In this document: positions 8,271-18,831 of the stretch, one piece after another | Layout: each line of letters begins with the position of its first letter | Numbering within the stretch: position 1 is the first letter of the stretch | Assembly: GCF_000332645.1 (NCBI RefSeq) | Contig: NZ_AMXN01000002.1 | Coordinates: 620,001 to 684,000, forward strand | Direction: 5' to 3' | DNA length: 64,000 nucleotides | From: Bacillus inaquosorum KCTC 13429 | GTDB lineage: Bacteria > Bacillota > Bacilli > Bacillales > Bacillaceae | The notes under the pieces: generated by a model | What the model saw: only the letters and a program-made list of their open reading frames with translations | Databases searched by the model: none | Told to the model about the DNA's origin: nothing | Program-made: the position numbers and the translations under genes

Positions 8271-11123
8271 TTATTCGTTTATTAAATCACTTGCTGTGAT
8301 CAGCACCTCACGAGGCTTGCTTCCTTTTGCCTCAGAGATCATGCCTTCCGCTTCCATCATATCGATCAGCCTTGCCGCGCGATTGTATCCGATTCTGAAT
8401 CTTCTTTGCAGGCTTGAAGTGCTCGCGCTGTTTTGTTCAACAACAAACTCACATGCTTCGTAAAACAGTTCATCCTCTTCTTTCAAGGCTGATCCTTGTC
8501 TTACCAGCTCTTCTTGTTCAAATAAATAGGTTGGCGGCATTTGGTTTCTGACGTGGGAAACGACGCGGTCGATTTCGCGGTCCGACACAAAGTTTCCCTG
8601 CAGGCGGACAGGTTTTCCTGAACCGTTTTCCAAAAAGAGCATATCCCCTTTTCCGAGAAGCTTTTCCGCACCGGCTATGTCAATGATCGTTCGTGAATCA
8701 ACCTGGCTTGAGACAGAAAATGCGATTCTCGTCGGGATATTTGCCTTAATCAGACCTGTAATGACATCGACTGACGGCCGCTGAGTCGCGACGAGCAGAT
8801 GGATTCCACATGCTCTGGCTTTTTGGGCGATTCGCGCAATGCTCTCTTCGACATCATTTGGAGCCACCATCATCAAATCAGCAAGCTCATCAATAACCAC
8901 CACTAAATACGGCAGCTTTTCGCCCATTTGGTGATCAGCGGTTAATTGATTAAAGCGGTCAATGTCGCGTACACCGGAATGGGCAAACAGCTCATAACGC
9001 CGCTCCATTTCCTCAACGACCCATTTTAAAGCAGCGGTAGCCGCTTTGGCGTCAGTAATGACCGGGCTGACGAGATGAGGAATTTTATTGTAAGGGGCCA
9101 GCTCTACCATTTTCGGATCAATCAGCAGCACCTTTACTTCACTCGGATCAGCTTTATAAAGCAGGCTGACTAATATTGTGTTAATGCATACACTTTTTCC
9201 CGAGCCCGTAGCGCCGGCAATCAAGCCATGCGGCATTTTCTTTAAGTCGATAACGACGGGATTTCCTGAGATATCCAATCCCAGCGCAGCCGTGAGCGGT
9301 GACTTGCTTGTCCTAAAAGCGGAGCTGCGAATCATCTGGCGCAAATCAACCATCTTGCTCGTGCGGTTCGGCACTTCTATTCCGATCGTGTTTTTCCCCG
9401 GAATCGGCGCTTCAATCCGAATATCTCTTGCAGACAGGCTGAGTTTAATATCATCAGACAAGTTGGTGATTTTATTCACCTTTACGCCTGGTTCAGGATG
9501 CACTTCAAACCTCGTGACAGACGGCCCCTGGGTCACATGGACCACATTGGCGCGGACATTGAAATTTTTCAGGGTCAAATCAAGAAGCTGGCGCTGTTCT
9601 TCGATCCACGCAGTATCGTCCTGAACTTGCGCTGGCGGGACATCAAGCAGTGCGACATTCGGAAACACATAGCTGCCGCGGCGCTCCTCTGCTTTTTGCT
9701 GTTTATGCGTATCTCTTTTCAGCATCATGACATTAAAAGGAACGGACGGCCCTTTTTGAAGAGATGCGCTTCGTTCAGCACGTTTCTCCTGCATGACAGG
9801 CTTTTTTTGCGGTTCCGCTATAGATGCATGTGTTTCTCCCGCATGGATTTCCTGGTGATTTTCATGGGCTGCAGAAAACGGTTCGGAACCCTGCTCCGAT
9901 TCTGTAAGGCTTTCTGCCTGAATGTCTATCTTTGTGTCCTCAGCTTCTGCTGGGATTTCGTACTGATTGTTTATTATGCTATCTGATGGCTCTTCTGATT
10001 CTTTGGCCTCAGTTTCCGTTTGAGTCAGAGACTCATATGCTTGGTCAGCAAATAAGGAAGGCTCTTCCTGTTGAATTTCCGTTTGTTCTTCTTGAACAGA
10101 TGGGGCCTCAGCAGCTGCCGCGATTTCGTCATGAGCATTTACTGTGCTGTGTGACGGCTCTTCTGATTCTTCGCACTCAGATACTGCCTCTGTCAGAGAC
10201 TCAGGTTCTGGTTGCTCTTCATCATGTTCAGCGCGGAAGACAGGCTCTTCTACTTTCTCTGGCTGTTGTTCCCTTTGTTCTTCTTGAATCTCAGCCGTTA
10301 CAGGCATGATGTCTTCACGGCCTGAAAGGTCTTCTTGTGCCTCAGCCACCGTATCTGCCAGTGTCGCAGGTTCTGGTTGCTCTTCATTATGTTCAGCAGG
10401 GAAGATAGACTCCTCTTTTTCCGGCTGCTGGATACCGGATGCAGATGGCATTCTGTTGTCTGACGGCTCTTCGGCTGGGCGCTGCGCCAGCGCTTCGTCA
10501 CGCTCTGCAGCCGTTCCGTTTAAGGCGTCAGAAGGCTGTTCTTCGAATTGACTATCTGGAAAGAAAGGTCGTTCTTTCACGTGCTGTACCGGTCTGTCTG
10601 GAGCAGGATAGCCGCGTTCACGTTCGATCTCTTCTGACAGCAGTGTTACTTTCTCTTTTACAGATTTGTCCGGTGCCTTCAATGTTTCAGAAGGCTGTTT
10701 TGGCACATCCTTTTTGACGGATGGTTTTTGATTGAATCCATATATAGGCGAAGGGATATTTGTCGGTTTAAACGGTTTCTTCGCCGGCTCTGATGTTTGG
10801 TATGTATGCTGCTCTTTTTCATCTTTGGAACGTTCTCTGTATGGTGCGGCGCTTGGACGAGGCGCGGATTTCGGTTCGTCCGATGGTGCGCGGCGCCTTC
10901 TCAGGTCTTGATTTTTGTATCCGTCAGGCACGATTGGAAAACGGAACTTGCCTTTTGGATATTCATAATATATTTTAGGATCTTCCAACCTTTTTAGTTG
11001 TCCTTCAGGGTGATGTTGATGTACTTCTTGTTGCTGCGGAATTTGAGCGGGTTTTGTCCCCCGTTCAGCATCCTCTTCGCTCTCGCCTAAAAACAAATCA
11101 AAAAATTTATGAAGCCAACTCAT
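8271..11123 (-). CDS. sftA: SftA, FtsK/SpoIIIE-family septal DNA translocase
   Basis: 950 residues. Unlike SpoIIIE there are no membrane helices at the N-terminus. Residues about 190-430 form a long, acidic, Glu/Gln/Pro-rich, probably disordered linker with internal repeats. The motor follows: Walker A GATGSGKS (637-644), Walker B VVVIDE (741-746), ATQRPS, and a C-terminal winged-helix gamma domain (about 880-945; SLQRRFRIGYNRAARL). SftA moves chromosome DNA away from the closing division septum in B. subtilis. The ribosome site is weak (GGGAGTTAGAG). Formerly ytpT/ytpS. Confidence 0.96.
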   Translation of the reverse strand: MSWLHKFFDLFLGESEEDAERGTKPAQIPQQQEVHQHHPEGQLKRLEDPKIYYEYPKGKFRFPIVPDGYKNQDLRRRRAPSDEPKSAPRPSAAPYRERSKDEKEQHTYQTSEPAKKPFKPTNIPSPIYGFNQKPSVKKDVPKQPSETLKAPDKSVKEKVTLLSEEIERERGYPAPDRPVQHVKERPFFPDSQFEEQPSDALNGTAAERDEALAQRPAEEPSDNRMPSASGIQQPEKEESIFPAEHNEEQPEPATLADTVAEAQEDLSGREDIMPVTAEIQEEQREQQPEKVEEPVFRAEHDEEQPEPESLTEAVSECEESEEPSHSTVNAHDEIAAAAEAPSVQEEQTEIQQEEPSLFADQAYESLTQTETEAKESEEPSDSIINNQYEIPAEAEDTKIDIQAESLTESEQGSEPFSAAHENHQEIHAGETHASIAEPQKKPVMQEKRAERSASLQKGPSVPFNVMMLKRDTHKQQKAEERRGSYVFPNVALLDVPPAQVQDDTAWIEEQRQLLDLTLKNFNVRANVVHVTQGPSVTRFEVHPEPGVKVNKITNLSDDIKLSLSARDIRIEAPIPGKNTIGIEVPNRTSKMVDLRQMIRSSAFRTSKSPLTAALGLDISGNPVVIDLKKMPHGLIAGATGSGKSVCINTILVSLLYKADPSEVKVLLIDPKMVELAPYNKIPHLVSPVITDAKAATAALKWVVEEMERRYELFAHSGVRDIDRFNQLTADHQMGEKLPYLVVVIDELADLMMVAPNDVEESIARIAQKARACGIHLLVATQRPSVDVITGLIKANIPTRIAFSVSSQVDSRTIIDIAGAEKLLGKGDMLFLENGSGKPVRLQGNFVSDREIDRVVSHVRNQMPPTYLFEQEELVRQGSALKEEDELFYEACEFVVEQNSASTSSLQRRFRIGYNRAARLIDMMEAEGMISEAKGSKPREVLITASDLINE

Positions 11124-11210
11124 AATTTATCTCTAACTCCCTTATAGTTTTCTGGGACGGTTTTTAGTATACCACTGCTGGTCGGCCCAGAAAAGATTAA
11201 GCTTTCAGCA

Positions 11211-11245
11211 AAAACAAAGCCGCTAAACAAGGGCTTAGCGGCTTT
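11211..11245 (-). terminator. ytpR terminator
   Basis: AAGCCGCTAA / TTAGCGGCTT stem with an 8-base loop; T-rich TTTGTTTTTGC follows on the minus strand. It separates ytpPQR from sftA. Confidence 0.88.
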
Positions 11246-11282
11246 TCACATGATTCGTTTTTTTGGGCGGATTTATGGGAGT

Positions 11283-11888
11283 CTAAAACTGAAATGCGTC
11301 TCCCGCCTCATGGTCTCCTTCTAACACGAGGATTCCTTTTTCAGCAGGGGCATCCGGCAAAGCGAGTTCTTTCGCTGAGCAGATCATTCCGCTTGACGGA
11401 ACGCCGCGAAGCTCTGCATCCTTAATGACAAGTCCGCTCGGCATCACGGCGCCGACTTTGGCAACGACAACTTTTTGGCCTTGATCAACGTTAGGCGCGC
11501 CGCAGACGATCTGAAGCGTTTCTTCTCCTACATTGACTTTACATACGCTTAATTTATCCGCATTCGGATGTTTTTCTTTTGATTCCACATATCCGACAAC
11601 AAACTTCGGAGATAAATCAACGACTAATGTTTCTTCAACGCCGTTTCTGTTTAGAATCTCATTCACATCTTGCACGAATGTTTCTGAGAGCGCAACAGGG
11701 CCGTTTGCATCAATGGTCAAGTAAGAAGACGCATTGAAAATGTTGAAGCCCGTTGTTTCCTTTGTTTCGTTATTGAAGATTTTGACGACGTCGCCGTGCT
11801 TTTCATAGCCTATTTGTTCACGTGTCACATCTTGAAGAGAGATTAGGAGCGTATCTCCCACACCTTCTTTATTATAAAAAGCGTTCAT
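11283..11888 (-). CDS. ytpR: YtpR, tRNA-binding-domain protein
   Basis: 201 residues. The C-terminal half (about 90-195; [49 protein letters not shown]) is the OB-fold tRNA-binding domain found at the N-terminus of the bacterial PheRS beta subunit and in MetRS-linked proteins. The N-terminal ~90 residues form a DUF4479-like part. Its role is unknown; binding of tRNA or structured RNA is inferred from the domain. It is third in the tight operon ytpP-ytpQ-ytpR, 15 bases after ytpQ, with AAAGGAT before its ATG. Confidence 0.9.
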   Translation of the reverse strand: MNAFYNKEGVGDTLLISLQDVTREQIGYEKHGDVVKIFNNETKETTGFNIFNASSYLTIDANGPVALSETFVQDVNEILNRNGVEETLVVDLSPKFVVGYVESKEKHPNADKLSVCKVNVGEETLQIVCGAPNVDQGQKVVVAKVGAVMPSGLVIKDAELRGVPSSGMICSAKELALPDAPAEKGILVLEGDHEAGDAFQF

Positions 11889-11903
11889 AAGTAAAAATCC
11901 TTT

Positions 11904-12713
11904 CTAATCCTTTTTCGGACGGCTTTTCGCCAGGATAAACACCGGTTCCAGCTTTCCTTCATTGTACAAAAATGAAAGGGCGGTAATCGGAACGGTGCCG
12001 CCTGCAAAGAAGCTCATCGACATTTGTCCTAGAATATCATACCCCGATTCATTCCGGATGTCAGCAAGAATCAGAACGTCCTGATGCGGTACAGAGATCG
12101 CCAGTTCACCTTCTGCACGTTGCTTGTACTCATTTAAAACCGCTTCGTTCAGAATCCGGCTGGCGTCGTAACCGTCGTTTGCTCTGAAGAAATAAAAGAA
12201 ATTGCCGGCAACCGTATCCTCTTTGACAACCGTCGGCAGGGAACGGAGGTTAAATGCAGCCGTCTCTCTGATCCGCTCTTTTGTCCAGTTTTCTTTCTCA
12301 AGCATGCGCTGATCAATTAAACGGTAGGTTTTCCCGAGATCGAGCGCGTAATAAATTCTTGTCTCTGCGGTATGATCGTCATAAATGAGCGGAATATCTT
12401 CGCTGGACTTGTCCGGGAAAGAAGTCGAGCGGATAACCGGGTAAATGCGGCTTTCCTTGCCGGTCATTTCCTGAGCCTTCCCTTCCATTGCCGTCATCGC
12501 TTCGGAGACATAGTACACAATCTCATCAATGGCTTCGTCTTTTTTCAGCTCCCATTTTGCAATAATCGGCGGCAGGTCGAGCGTAATTCCTTTTTTGGTC
12601 GTTTGATCCTCAACACGGAGGGTGTCTTTTTCTCTGTCAAACAGAAAGGTTCGATTCTCGTGCTGAAGGCGCTGCTTCAGTATATCTGACAGCTTCCTTG
12701 AGGTCATTTTCAA
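11904..12713 (-). CDS. ytpQ: YtpQ, DUF1444 / UPF0354 family protein
   Basis: 269-residue soluble protein of the UPF0354 (DUF1444) family with no known activity. I see no membrane segment, signal peptide or catalytic motif I can name. The C-terminal part ([20 protein letters not shown]) is the most conserved-looking stretch. The start is a TTG with AAAGGAGG 9 bases upstream; the ATG two codons later is less well placed. The gene lies between thioredoxin-like ytpP and ytpR with 15-base gaps on either side, so the three are co-transcribed. Confidence 0.88.
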   Translation of the reverse strand: MKMTSRKLSDILKQRLQHENRTFLFDREKDTLRVEDQTTKKGITLDLPPIIAKWELKKDEAIDEIVYYVSEAMTAMEGKAQEMTGKESRIYPVIRSTSFPDKSSEDIPLIYDDHTAETRIYYALDLGKTYRLIDQRMLEKENWTKERIRETAAFNLRSLPTVVKEDTVAGNFFYFFRANDGYDASRILNEAVLNEYKQRAEGELAISVPHQDVLILADIRNESGYDILGQMSMSFFAGGTVPITALSFLYNEGKLEPVFILAKSRPKKD

Positions 12714-12728
12714 ACCAGATGTCCTCCT

Positions 12729-13052
12729 TTACGCTTTAGCGAGAGAGTCAGTTAAAAACTGTTCAATTTCTTCTTTCGTTTTGCGGTCTTTGCTCACAAA
12801 ACGATTCACTTCTTTTCCTTCATTAAACACGACAAAGCTTGGGATCCCGTAAATTTCCCACTCTGCACACGTATCAATGAATTTGTCGCGGTCTACGTAG
12901 TAGTAAGTGAATTCAGGGAAGTTCGCTTCCAGTTCAGGCAGAAAAGGCTCTACAAAACGGCAATCAGGGCACCAGTCGGCTGAAAACATAAATACCGCCC
13001 AATCATCCTTAACCGCTTTTTCCAGCTCTTGAGTTGATTCAATTTTTTTCAT
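12729..13052 (-). CDS. ytpP: YtpP, thioredoxin-like protein
   Basis: 107 residues with a thioredoxin fold. The active site is WCPDC ([14 protein letters not shown], about residues 25-38) in place of WCGPC; the cis-proline region IPSFVVF is present. No signal peptide is seen, so it is cytoplasmic. Probably it handles a specific disulfide or bacillithiol-linked substrate; the partner is unknown. First gene of ytpPQR, with GGAGGG 7 bases before the ATG and a 234-base gap to the divergent ytoQ. Confidence 0.9.
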   Translation of the reverse strand: MKKIESTQELEKAVKDDWAVFMFSADWCPDCRFVEPFLPELEANFPEFTYYYVDRDKFIDTCAEWEIYGIPSFVVFNEGKEVNRFVSKDRKTKEEIEQFLTDSLAKA

Positions 13053-13286
13053 TTCATATCCCTCCAGTTGTTTTATGTTCTTACATGTTGTTTTATCGAT
13101 ACTCGTCCATTTGGATCATACCAAACTGCTTGCGGCAAAACCACTTATTTGCAACGAATGAATATGTAAGATTGGCTTTCCCATTATCATTATCATATTT
13201 TATTTGCATTATCAAGCTCGTTTCGTTTAACATCTTGTACATGAGGGTAAAATTTACAGATGGACATACATAAGGAGGGATTCAGT

Positions 13287-13733
13287 ATGGAGTTTATCGT
13301 CTATTTAGCAGGAGAAATCCACAGCAATTGGCGCGAGGAAATCAAAGAGAAAACAAAATCACTGAAGCTGCCGATTACGTTTGTCGGCCCGATGGAGAAT
13401 CATGACCGCTCAGACAATATCGGAGAAGAAATTATGGGCGTTCAGCCAAATGCCGTTTTGAAGGACGACAAAGCCTCTGACATGAACAACTTCAGAACCG
13501 CCGTCCTGATGAATAAAGCAGACTTTGTGATTGCCCTGTTTGGCGAAAAATACAAACAGTGGAACACGGCAATGGATGCATCATATGCGATCGCAAAAGG
13601 AAAACCCCTGATTATCATCCGGCCGGAATCGCTCCACCATCCTTTAAAAGAGCTTTCCAACAAAGCAAATATAACGGTTGAAACCGTGAACCAAGCCATT
13701 AAGGCCCTTTCCTATGTCTTTGAAACAGAATAA
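13287..13733 (+). CDS. ytoQ: YtoQ, nucleoside 2-deoxyribosyltransferase-fold protein
   Basis: 148-residue soluble protein of the YtoQ family, which resembles nucleoside 2-deoxyribosyltransferases. Visible are the N-terminal beta strand FIVYLAGEI, the central DFVIALFGEKYKQWNTAMDASYA with an acidic pair, and KPLIIIRPE. Substrate and physiological role are unknown. I use the ATG at 13287, which has AAGGAGGGA 6 bases upstream, rather than an upstream ATG at 13260. It stands alone, divergent from ytpP and convergent with ytoP. Confidence 0.88.
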   Translation: MEFIVYLAGEIHSNWREEIKEKTKSLKLPITFVGPMENHDRSDNIGEEIMGVQPNAVLKDDKASDMNNFRTAVLMNKADFVIALFGEKYKQWNTAMDASYAIAKGKPLIIIRPESLHHPLKELSNKANITVETVNQAIKALSYVFETE

Positions 13734-13734
13734 G

Positions 13735-13782
13735 AAAAAAGCTTGTCGATCCGAGGTAACTGCCTCGTTCAACAAGCTTTTG
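13735..13782. terminator. Bidirectional terminator ytoQ / ytoP
   Basis: Outer stem AAAAGCTTGT / ACAAGCTTTT encloses an inner stem GAGG / CCTC; A- and T-runs flank both sides. Confidence 0.85.
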
Positions 13783-13789
13783 TGTAATC

Positions 13790-14863
13790 CTACATATTTT
13801 CTTTAATCGCATCAACCGTCTGTTTATCGCAGGCTGTCACAAGTTTAATAAGCATTTCTTTAGCAGCAGCATAATCATCAATATGAATGATAGAAGCGTT
13901 CGTATGAATGTAGCGGGAACAAATTCCGATAACCGCTGACGGAACGCCGCTGTTCGAAATATGAACTCTGCCTGCATCTGTTCCCCCGCCGGATACAAAA
14001 TATTGATATGGAATATCATGCGTTTCCGCCATATCAAGAACAAATTCTCTCATTCCGCGGTGCATGACTGTCGTTCTGTCAAGGATGCGGAGCAAAAAGC
14101 CTTTACCAAGCTGGCCAAATTCGTTTTTGTCACCGCTCATATCGTTTGCCGGGCTTGCGTCAAGGGCGAAAAACAAGTCTGGTTTAATCATATGAGAAGC
14201 CGTCTGTGCGCCCCTCAGCCCTACTTCTTCCTGAACGGTTGCACCCGCATAGAGCGTGTTCGGAAGTTCTTTTCCGTGCAATTCCTTTAGCAGTTCAATG
14301 CTCAAGCCGCATCCGTACCGGTTATCCCACGCTTTTGATAAAATTTTCTTTTCATTCGCCATCGTCGTAAACGGACAGACAGGCACGATCTGCTGTCCCG
14401 GTTTTATGCCAATTTTGATGGCGTCTTCCCTATCATCCGCTCCAATATCGATCATCATGTTTTTGATATCCATCGGGCGGTTTCGCTGAGCATCTGTCAG
14501 CAGATGCGGCGGTATGCTTGAAATCACACCCGGAACCGGCCCGTTATCTGTTTGAATTTCAACTCGCTGTGCAAGCAGCACCTGGCTCCACCAGCCCCCG
14601 AGCGTCTGGAATCTGAGCAGCCCGTTATCTGTAATAGAAGTAACCATGAAGCCGACTTCATCCATATGTCCGGCTACCATGATTCTCGGTGCGCCCGCTT
14701 CGCCTTTTCTGACTCCGAAAACACTTCCCAGTCTGTCCTGAACGATGTCATCGGCATATTTGGCAAGCTCCTGCTTCATAAAAGCACGAACCTGATGCTC
14801 ATTGCCCGGCGCGCCGGGAAGCTGCGTCAGTGTTTGGAAAAGCGCTTTCGTTTCTTGATTCAT
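13790..14863 (-). CDS. ytoP: YtoP, M42-family aminopeptidase
   Basis: 357-residue metallo-aminopeptidase of the M42 (glutamyl aminopeptidase/endoglucanase-like) family. Metal- and catalysis-related motifs are seen in order: [11 protein letters not shown], the bridging-Asp region [10 protein letters not shown], the catalytic Glu pair in [18 protein letters not shown], and a late His in [10 protein letters not shown]. Predicted to be a cytoplasmic dinuclear enzyme, probably removing N-terminal residues from peptides. GAGGGG lies 5 bases before the ATG. Single-gene unit, ending at the terminator shared with ytoQ. Confidence 0.93.
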   Translation of the reverse strand: MNQETKALFQTLTQLPGAPGNEHQVRAFMKQELAKYADDIVQDRLGSVFGVRKGEAGAPRIMVAGHMDEVGFMVTSITDNGLLRFQTLGGWWSQVLLAQRVEIQTDNGPVPGVISSIPPHLLTDAQRNRPMDIKNMMIDIGADDREDAIKIGIKPGQQIVPVCPFTTMANEKKILSKAWDNRYGCGLSIELLKELHGKELPNTLYAGATVQEEVGLRGAQTASHMIKPDLFFALDASPANDMSGDKNEFGQLGKGFLLRILDRTTVMHRGMREFVLDMAETHDIPYQYFVSGGGTDAGRVHISNSGVPSAVIGICSRYIHTNASIIHIDDYAAAKEMLIKLVTACDKQTVDAIKENM

Positions 14864-15021
14864 GTTTTCCCCTCATTTCTATGTAGTCCTTTTATTTTAT
14901 TAGAAAAAATCAAGTTTTCCAAGCATCCTGGACGAATCTGCTCGAACAGCCGCGTATTGCTTAACAGGATTTGGCGGTTTCTGTATAATGAAAAGTACGA
15001 TCAACCAGGAGGTGCTTTATT

Positions 15022-15339
15022 TTGAAATTGCGTCATCTTCTTTTAGGAGCAGGACTTGGCATTTGTACGGCAGTCGTTGTGAAACAATATGTGATGAAGC
15101 CTTATATTTCTTCAGAAAAAGCGCTTCGAATCGTAAAATCCGCTTTTAAACAGCGGGGGCCGATTGACGGATCATGGATTTACACGCAGCCCGAGCCTTA
15201 CAATGTGAACGGAGAAACGGTACAGGTGTACAAAACCGGCATTACACGATCAGCTTTCGGAGAATTAGAGCAGTATGAAGTCATGGTGGATGCGAAAACG
15301 GGGGAAATTGTAGATGTCATTGATACAATCGCCTCTTAA
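15022..15339 (+). CDS. ytzB: YtzB, small PepSY-domain membrane-anchored protein
   Basis: 105 residues. An N-terminal hydrophobic segment (about 4-23) precedes a PepSY-type domain (EKALRIVKSAFKQ, ...YEVMVDAKTGEIVDVIDT). PepSY domains outside the membrane often act as inhibitors of peptidases or as accessory regions; the role here is unknown. The start is TTG with AGGAGGTG 8 bases before it. Convergent with malS across a strong shared terminator. Confidence 0.9.
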   Translation: MKLRHLLLGAGLGICTAVVVKQYVMKPYISSEKALRIVKSAFKQRGPIDGSWIYTQPEPYNVNGETVQVYKTGITRSAFGELEQYEVMVDAKTGEIVDVIDTIAS

Positions 15340-15354
15340 CACCGGACAAGCGTA

Positions 15355-15392
15355 AAATAAAAGCCGCTGCCCATGCAGCGGCTCTTTTTTAT
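15355..15392. terminator. Bidirectional terminator ytzB / malS
   Basis: AGCCGCTGC / GCAGCGGCT, a perfect 9-base-pair stem with a CCAT loop, flanked by T- and A-rich runs. Confidence 0.92.
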
Positions 15393-17092
15393 TATATCGC
15401 GCGAATCGGTTTATATACCGGATACCACATCGCGTCCTGCACAGCCTGTATGATGTCCTCAGGCTCTTCCGTCGCAACGCCTTCCTTAATTGCGGTTTTA
15501 GCGACTTCAACTGCGACGGTTGCCGATACAGTCCGCAAATCCTCTACTTTCGGAAGCATCGGCGCGCCAGGCACCCCGACATTGACCATACTTGCAATCG
15601 CCCGGGCACATGCTTCAAACATGCCGTCAGTAATTAATTTTGATTTGGTGACAATCGTTCCAAGACCGAGACCCGGGAAGACAAGCGCGTTGTTCGCTTG
15701 GCCGATATGGTACGTCACGCCGTTATATTCTACTGGAGGGAATGGGCTTCCTGTTGTAATCAGTGCGCGGCCTTCCGTCCATTCGATTAAATCCTGCGGT
15801 TTTGCTTCAGAAAGAGTTGTCGGATTTGACATCGGTAAAATCGCCGGTCGTTTTACGTGTGACGCCATTTCTTTTACAATTTCTTCAGTAAAAGCGCCGG
15901 AAACCGTAGATGTACCGATCAGAATCGTCGGTTTCGCCTGGCGGACCACCTCAGTGAGGTCAATGCCTCCGCCTTCTCCGTTCCGCTGATAATCCTTCAC
16001 CTCATCAGCTGATCGGGCATAAGGCTTTTGGAAATCGAGAAGCTGATCCATATCATCTGTCAACAATCCGTTTCGGTCTATGCACCAGAAGCGCTGGAAT
16101 GATTCTTCCTCGCTCAGTCCTTCGCGCACCAATGCTTCCCGCAGCTGTTCAGCAATTCCGATTCCTGCCGTCCCCGCTCCAAATATCACGACTCTGTGAT
16201 CCCTCAGCGGCACTTTAGACGCTTTTGCACAGGATAAAACTGCCGCCAGTGAAACAGCGCCTGTACCTTGGATATCATCATTAAACGTACACACTTTTTC
16301 TTTATAGCGTTTCAAAATGCTGCGCGCGTTTTTCGCTCCAAAATCCTCCCAATGCAGCAGTGCATTTGGAAATGTTTCTCTTGCCAGCGCAACATAATCG
16401 TCTATAAATTGGTCATAGCGTTCCCCGCGCACTCTGGAATGCTGGTTGCCGACATAAAGCGGGTCGTTCAGGAGGCTCTCCTGATTCGTCCCCGCATCTA
16501 AAACGACAGCCAGCACTCTGCTCGGATCAATCCCCGCAGCCGCTGTATAAACCGCTAGCTTGCCGATAGAAATTGCGATTCCTCCGACACCCCAGTCACC
16601 GATTCCTAAAATTCCTTCCGCATCAGTTGCAACAATTAAATCGATCGTATCACTTTGATCTTTATACTGTTTAAATGCTTCTCTCATACCGTCCGGATCA
16701 TCGATTGACAGATAGAGTCCTCTTGGCTTTCTGTATTCATGGCTGTATCTTTGGATAGCCGTTCCAACCGTTGGTGTGTAGACAATCGGGAGCATTTCCC
16801 CTAAATGATCATTTAACAGGCGGTAAAACAGCGTTTCATTCCGATCATGCAGTGCTGTTAAATAGACATTTTTGCTCAAATCGTCAGGCTGTGCGGAAAA
16901 CTGTTCGTACGCTCTTTTCGCCTGCTCTTCAATCGTTAATACCTTTGGCGGCAGAAAGCCTTTTAAGCCAAGTTCTTTTCTTTCTTCCTCAGTAAAAGCA
17001 ACACCTTTGTTCAAAAAAGGAACAGAGAGTACTTCAAGGCCTCTTAATGTTGTTTGAATGTCTCCTTCGTTTGTTACTGTAAATTGTTTCAC
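15392..17092 (-). CDS. malS: MalS, NAD-dependent malic enzyme
   Basis: 566 residues, the long form of malic enzyme. It decarboxylates malate to pyruvate. Motifs in order: [10 protein letters not shown] with the catalytic Tyr, the Lys region [18 protein letters not shown], the metal site [10 protein letters not shown]...[11 protein letters not shown], the dinucleotide fold [16 protein letters not shown] (about 310-325), and [10 protein letters not shown]. One of several malic enzymes of B. subtilis. The start is GTG, with GGAAGAGG upstream. It follows ytnP on the same strand without a clear terminator between, so some co-transcription is possible. Confidence 0.96.
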   Translation of the reverse strand: MKQFTVTNEGDIQTTLRGLEVLSVPFLNKGVAFTEEERKELGLKGFLPPKVLTIEEQAKRAYEQFSAQPDDLSKNVYLTALHDRNETLFYRLLNDHLGEMLPIVYTPTVGTAIQRYSHEYRKPRGLYLSIDDPDGMREAFKQYKDQSDTIDLIVATDAEGILGIGDWGVGGIAISIGKLAVYTAAAGIDPSRVLAVVLDAGTNQESLLNDPLYVGNQHSRVRGERYDQFIDDYVALARETFPNALLHWEDFGAKNARSILKRYKEKVCTFNDDIQGTGAVSLAAVLSCAKASKVPLRDHRVVIFGAGTAGIGIAEQLREALVREGLSEEESFQRFWCIDRNGLLTDDMDQLLDFQKPYARSADEVKDYQRNGEGGGIDLTEVVRQAKPTILIGTSTVSGAFTEEIVKEMASHVKRPAILPMSNPTTLSEAKPQDLIEWTEGRALITTGSPFPPVEYNGVTYHIGQANNALVFPGLGLGTIVTKSKLITDGMFEACARAIASMVNVGVPGAPMLPKVEDLRTVSATVAVEVAKTAIKEGVATEEPEDIIQAVQDAMWYPVYKPIRAI

Positions 17093-17174
17093 CCTGCCTC
17101 TTCCTTTCTGAGCATAATTAGTACTAGGTTTGCATTATTAGCCGGAAATCATGCAGGGTAAACATAAAAATATG

Positions 17175-18020
17175 CTATTGCTTGATTCGCTTCACTGAAT
17201 CTTTGATGCTTCCATCCTCATCCCATTTAAGCGCGCGATATTCGGCATCATGATAAAAAATAAACCATGCGTCTTTTTCCGCTGCGAATGCCTGCCATTT
17301 CTGCTTTTGCGGTATAGAGGTCATTGGATAATCATCGTAAGCCAGCACCCATAGCGGATTGCGGTGGGCGTGTGTCGGCATCAGATCTGCCATATGTACG
17401 GCGGTTTCACCCGCATCTTCGCATATAAGAACACTGTGGCCGTCACTATGGCCTCCGGTGTGATGCATCGTAATTCCCTCTGTGATCGTTAAGGTGTCTT
17501 CAAAGGTTTTGACTTGGCCGGCAACTGCCTCCCAGTTTTCTTTCCAGTACGTATTTTTCGATCTGATATTCGGATGGCGCATTTCATTCCATTCAACAGC
17601 TGATGCATAAATCACTGCATTCGGAAAGACAGAGATGAGTTGTTCATCTTCATATTCCGTTAAACCGCATGCATGGTCGAAATGAAGGTGTGTCATAGCG
17701 ATCACGTCTATATCAGCAACCGTTAATCCGAGTGCCGCTAATGATGTTTTCACATTCGATTCTTGTGTCACGCCATAGTTTCGTTTTTGTTTATCAATCA
17801 GCTTGCCGGACCCAATTCCGGCGTCGACGATGATCTTCAGCCCGTCCTTTTGAATGAGGATAGGGTCTGTCCTTAGTTCAATCTGGTTTTTTTCATTGAC
17901 TGGATATTTTTTAGACCAAAGCGGCTTTGGAACGACGCCGAACATGGCGCCTCCGTCCATATGTGTCACGCCTCCGTCAAGCCAGGTTAACGTCATGTTT
18001 CCAATTTTCATTGTTTCCAT
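17175..18020 (-). CDS. ytnP: YtnP, metallo-beta-lactamase-fold lactonase
   Basis: 281 residues of the metallo-beta-lactamase superfamily. The zinc signature HLHFDH (about residues 107-112) is complete, with further ligands in [10 protein letters not shown], the Asp of [11 protein letters not shown], and a late His in IFYHDAEY. YtnP of B. subtilis is described as a lactonase able to quench homoserine- and gamma-butyrolactone-type signals and to affect streptomycin production by Streptomyces. The start ATG has AGGGGGG 7 bases upstream; a longer reading frame upstream runs into the trmB terminator and is unlikely to be used. Confidence 0.92.
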   Translation of the reverse strand: METMKIGNMTLTWLDGGVTHMDGGAMFGVVPKPLWSKKYPVNEKNQIELRTDPILIQKDGLKIIVDAGIGSGKLIDKQKRNYGVTQESNVKTSLAALGLTVADIDVIAMTHLHFDHACGLTEYEDEQLISVFPNAVIYASAVEWNEMRHPNIRSKNTYWKENWEAVAGQVKTFEDTLTITEGITMHHTGGHSDGHSVLICEDAGETAVHMADLMPTHAHRNPLWVLAYDDYPMTSIPQKQKWQAFAAEKDAWFIFYHDAEYRALKWDEDGSIKDSVKRIKQ

Positions 18021-18054
18021 TTTCATCCCCCCTGTCATCATGGTAGCAAACGGC

Positions 18055-18091
18055 CCATAAAAAAAACAGACTCCTGTAAGAGTCTGTTTTA
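18055..18091 (-). terminator. trmB terminator
   Basis: AAAACAGACTC / GAGTCTGTTTT, 11 base pairs, loop CTGTAA, with a T-run on the minus strand. The trmB stop overlaps the stem. Confidence 0.9.
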
Positions 18092-18730
18092 CGTTCTCCA
18101 TTCAACCTCAGCCCGATAGATCGGCTGGCCGAGTGCTGAGAATTTTTCTTCATATTCTGTCATAACATTGCCTTCCAGGTTGCTGTTATGCAAATCGAGA
18201 CTGACGTATGTCAGCAGCAGGCCGTACTCGGAGAAGCTCTTCAAAGAGTACTCAAACAAGCCGCGGTTGTCCGTTTTAAAATGAATCGCTCCGCCTTTTC
18301 CCATCACTTCTTCATATTTTTTGAGGAAGTGGGAATACGTCAGACGGCGTTTTTCGTGGCGTTTCTTCGGCCAAGGATCAGAAAAGTTCAAGTAGACCCG
18401 TTTGACTTCACCCGGCTCAAACACATCTGTCAGCGTGTCCGCATCTATATTCAGAAGCTTTACATTCGGCGCTTCACTGTCTTTTACTTTTTGAACGGCT
18501 GTCACGATGACGCTTTTAAATAACTCAATCCCAATATAATTGATGTCTGGATTTTGTTTGGCCATTCCAGAAATAAATTGCCCTTTCCCTGTCCCAACCT
18601 CGATATGGATCGGATTGTCATTGCCAAACACTGTGTTCCATTTTCCTTTATAATCAGCAGGATTGCTGATGGCAATATCTGCGTTTTCAGCCAAAAAGTC
18701 ATCAGCCCAAGGCTTGTGGCGCATTCTCAT
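18089..18730 (-). CDS. trmB: TrmB, tRNA (guanine-N7-)-methyltransferase
   Basis: 213-residue SAM-dependent enzyme that makes m7G46 in tRNA. It shows SAM motif [10 protein letters not shown] (about 43-51), LLNIDADTL, and the family signature [15 protein letters not shown] with the RNA-binding basic run. The start ATG at 18728-18730 has GAGGTG 9 bases before it; the open frame continues upstream to 18898 through a terminator-like hairpin and is not used as coding here. Formerly ytmQ. Confidence 0.96.
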   Translation of the reverse strand: MRMRHKPWADDFLAENADIAISNPADYKGKWNTVFGNDNPIHIEVGTGKGQFISGMAKQNPDINYIGIELFKSVIVTAVQKVKDSEAPNVKLLNIDADTLTDVFEPGEVKRVYLNFSDPWPKKRHEKRRLTYSHFLKKYEEVMGKGGAIHFKTDNRGLFEYSLKSFSEYGLLLTYVSLDLHNSNLEGNVMTEYEEKFSALGQPIYRAEVEWRT

Positions 18731-18831
18731 ATGATTGACACCTCTATCTATTATTTCGACTAACAACATACCATGAATTAAAAAGACCCGCAAGCTCGTT
18801 TTTCCAGTGTGCCTGCTAAGGCTGAGCATAT

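Noticed and set aside
9178..9986. Long plus-strand frames (148 and 162 residues) opposite sftA
   Set aside because: They are entirely within sftA, overlap each other in different frames and lack ribosome sites.
10300..10501. Repeat-like DNA in sftA as a CRISPR or mobile repeat
   Set aside because: The repeats are in frame, imperfect, and encode the acidic linker of SftA.
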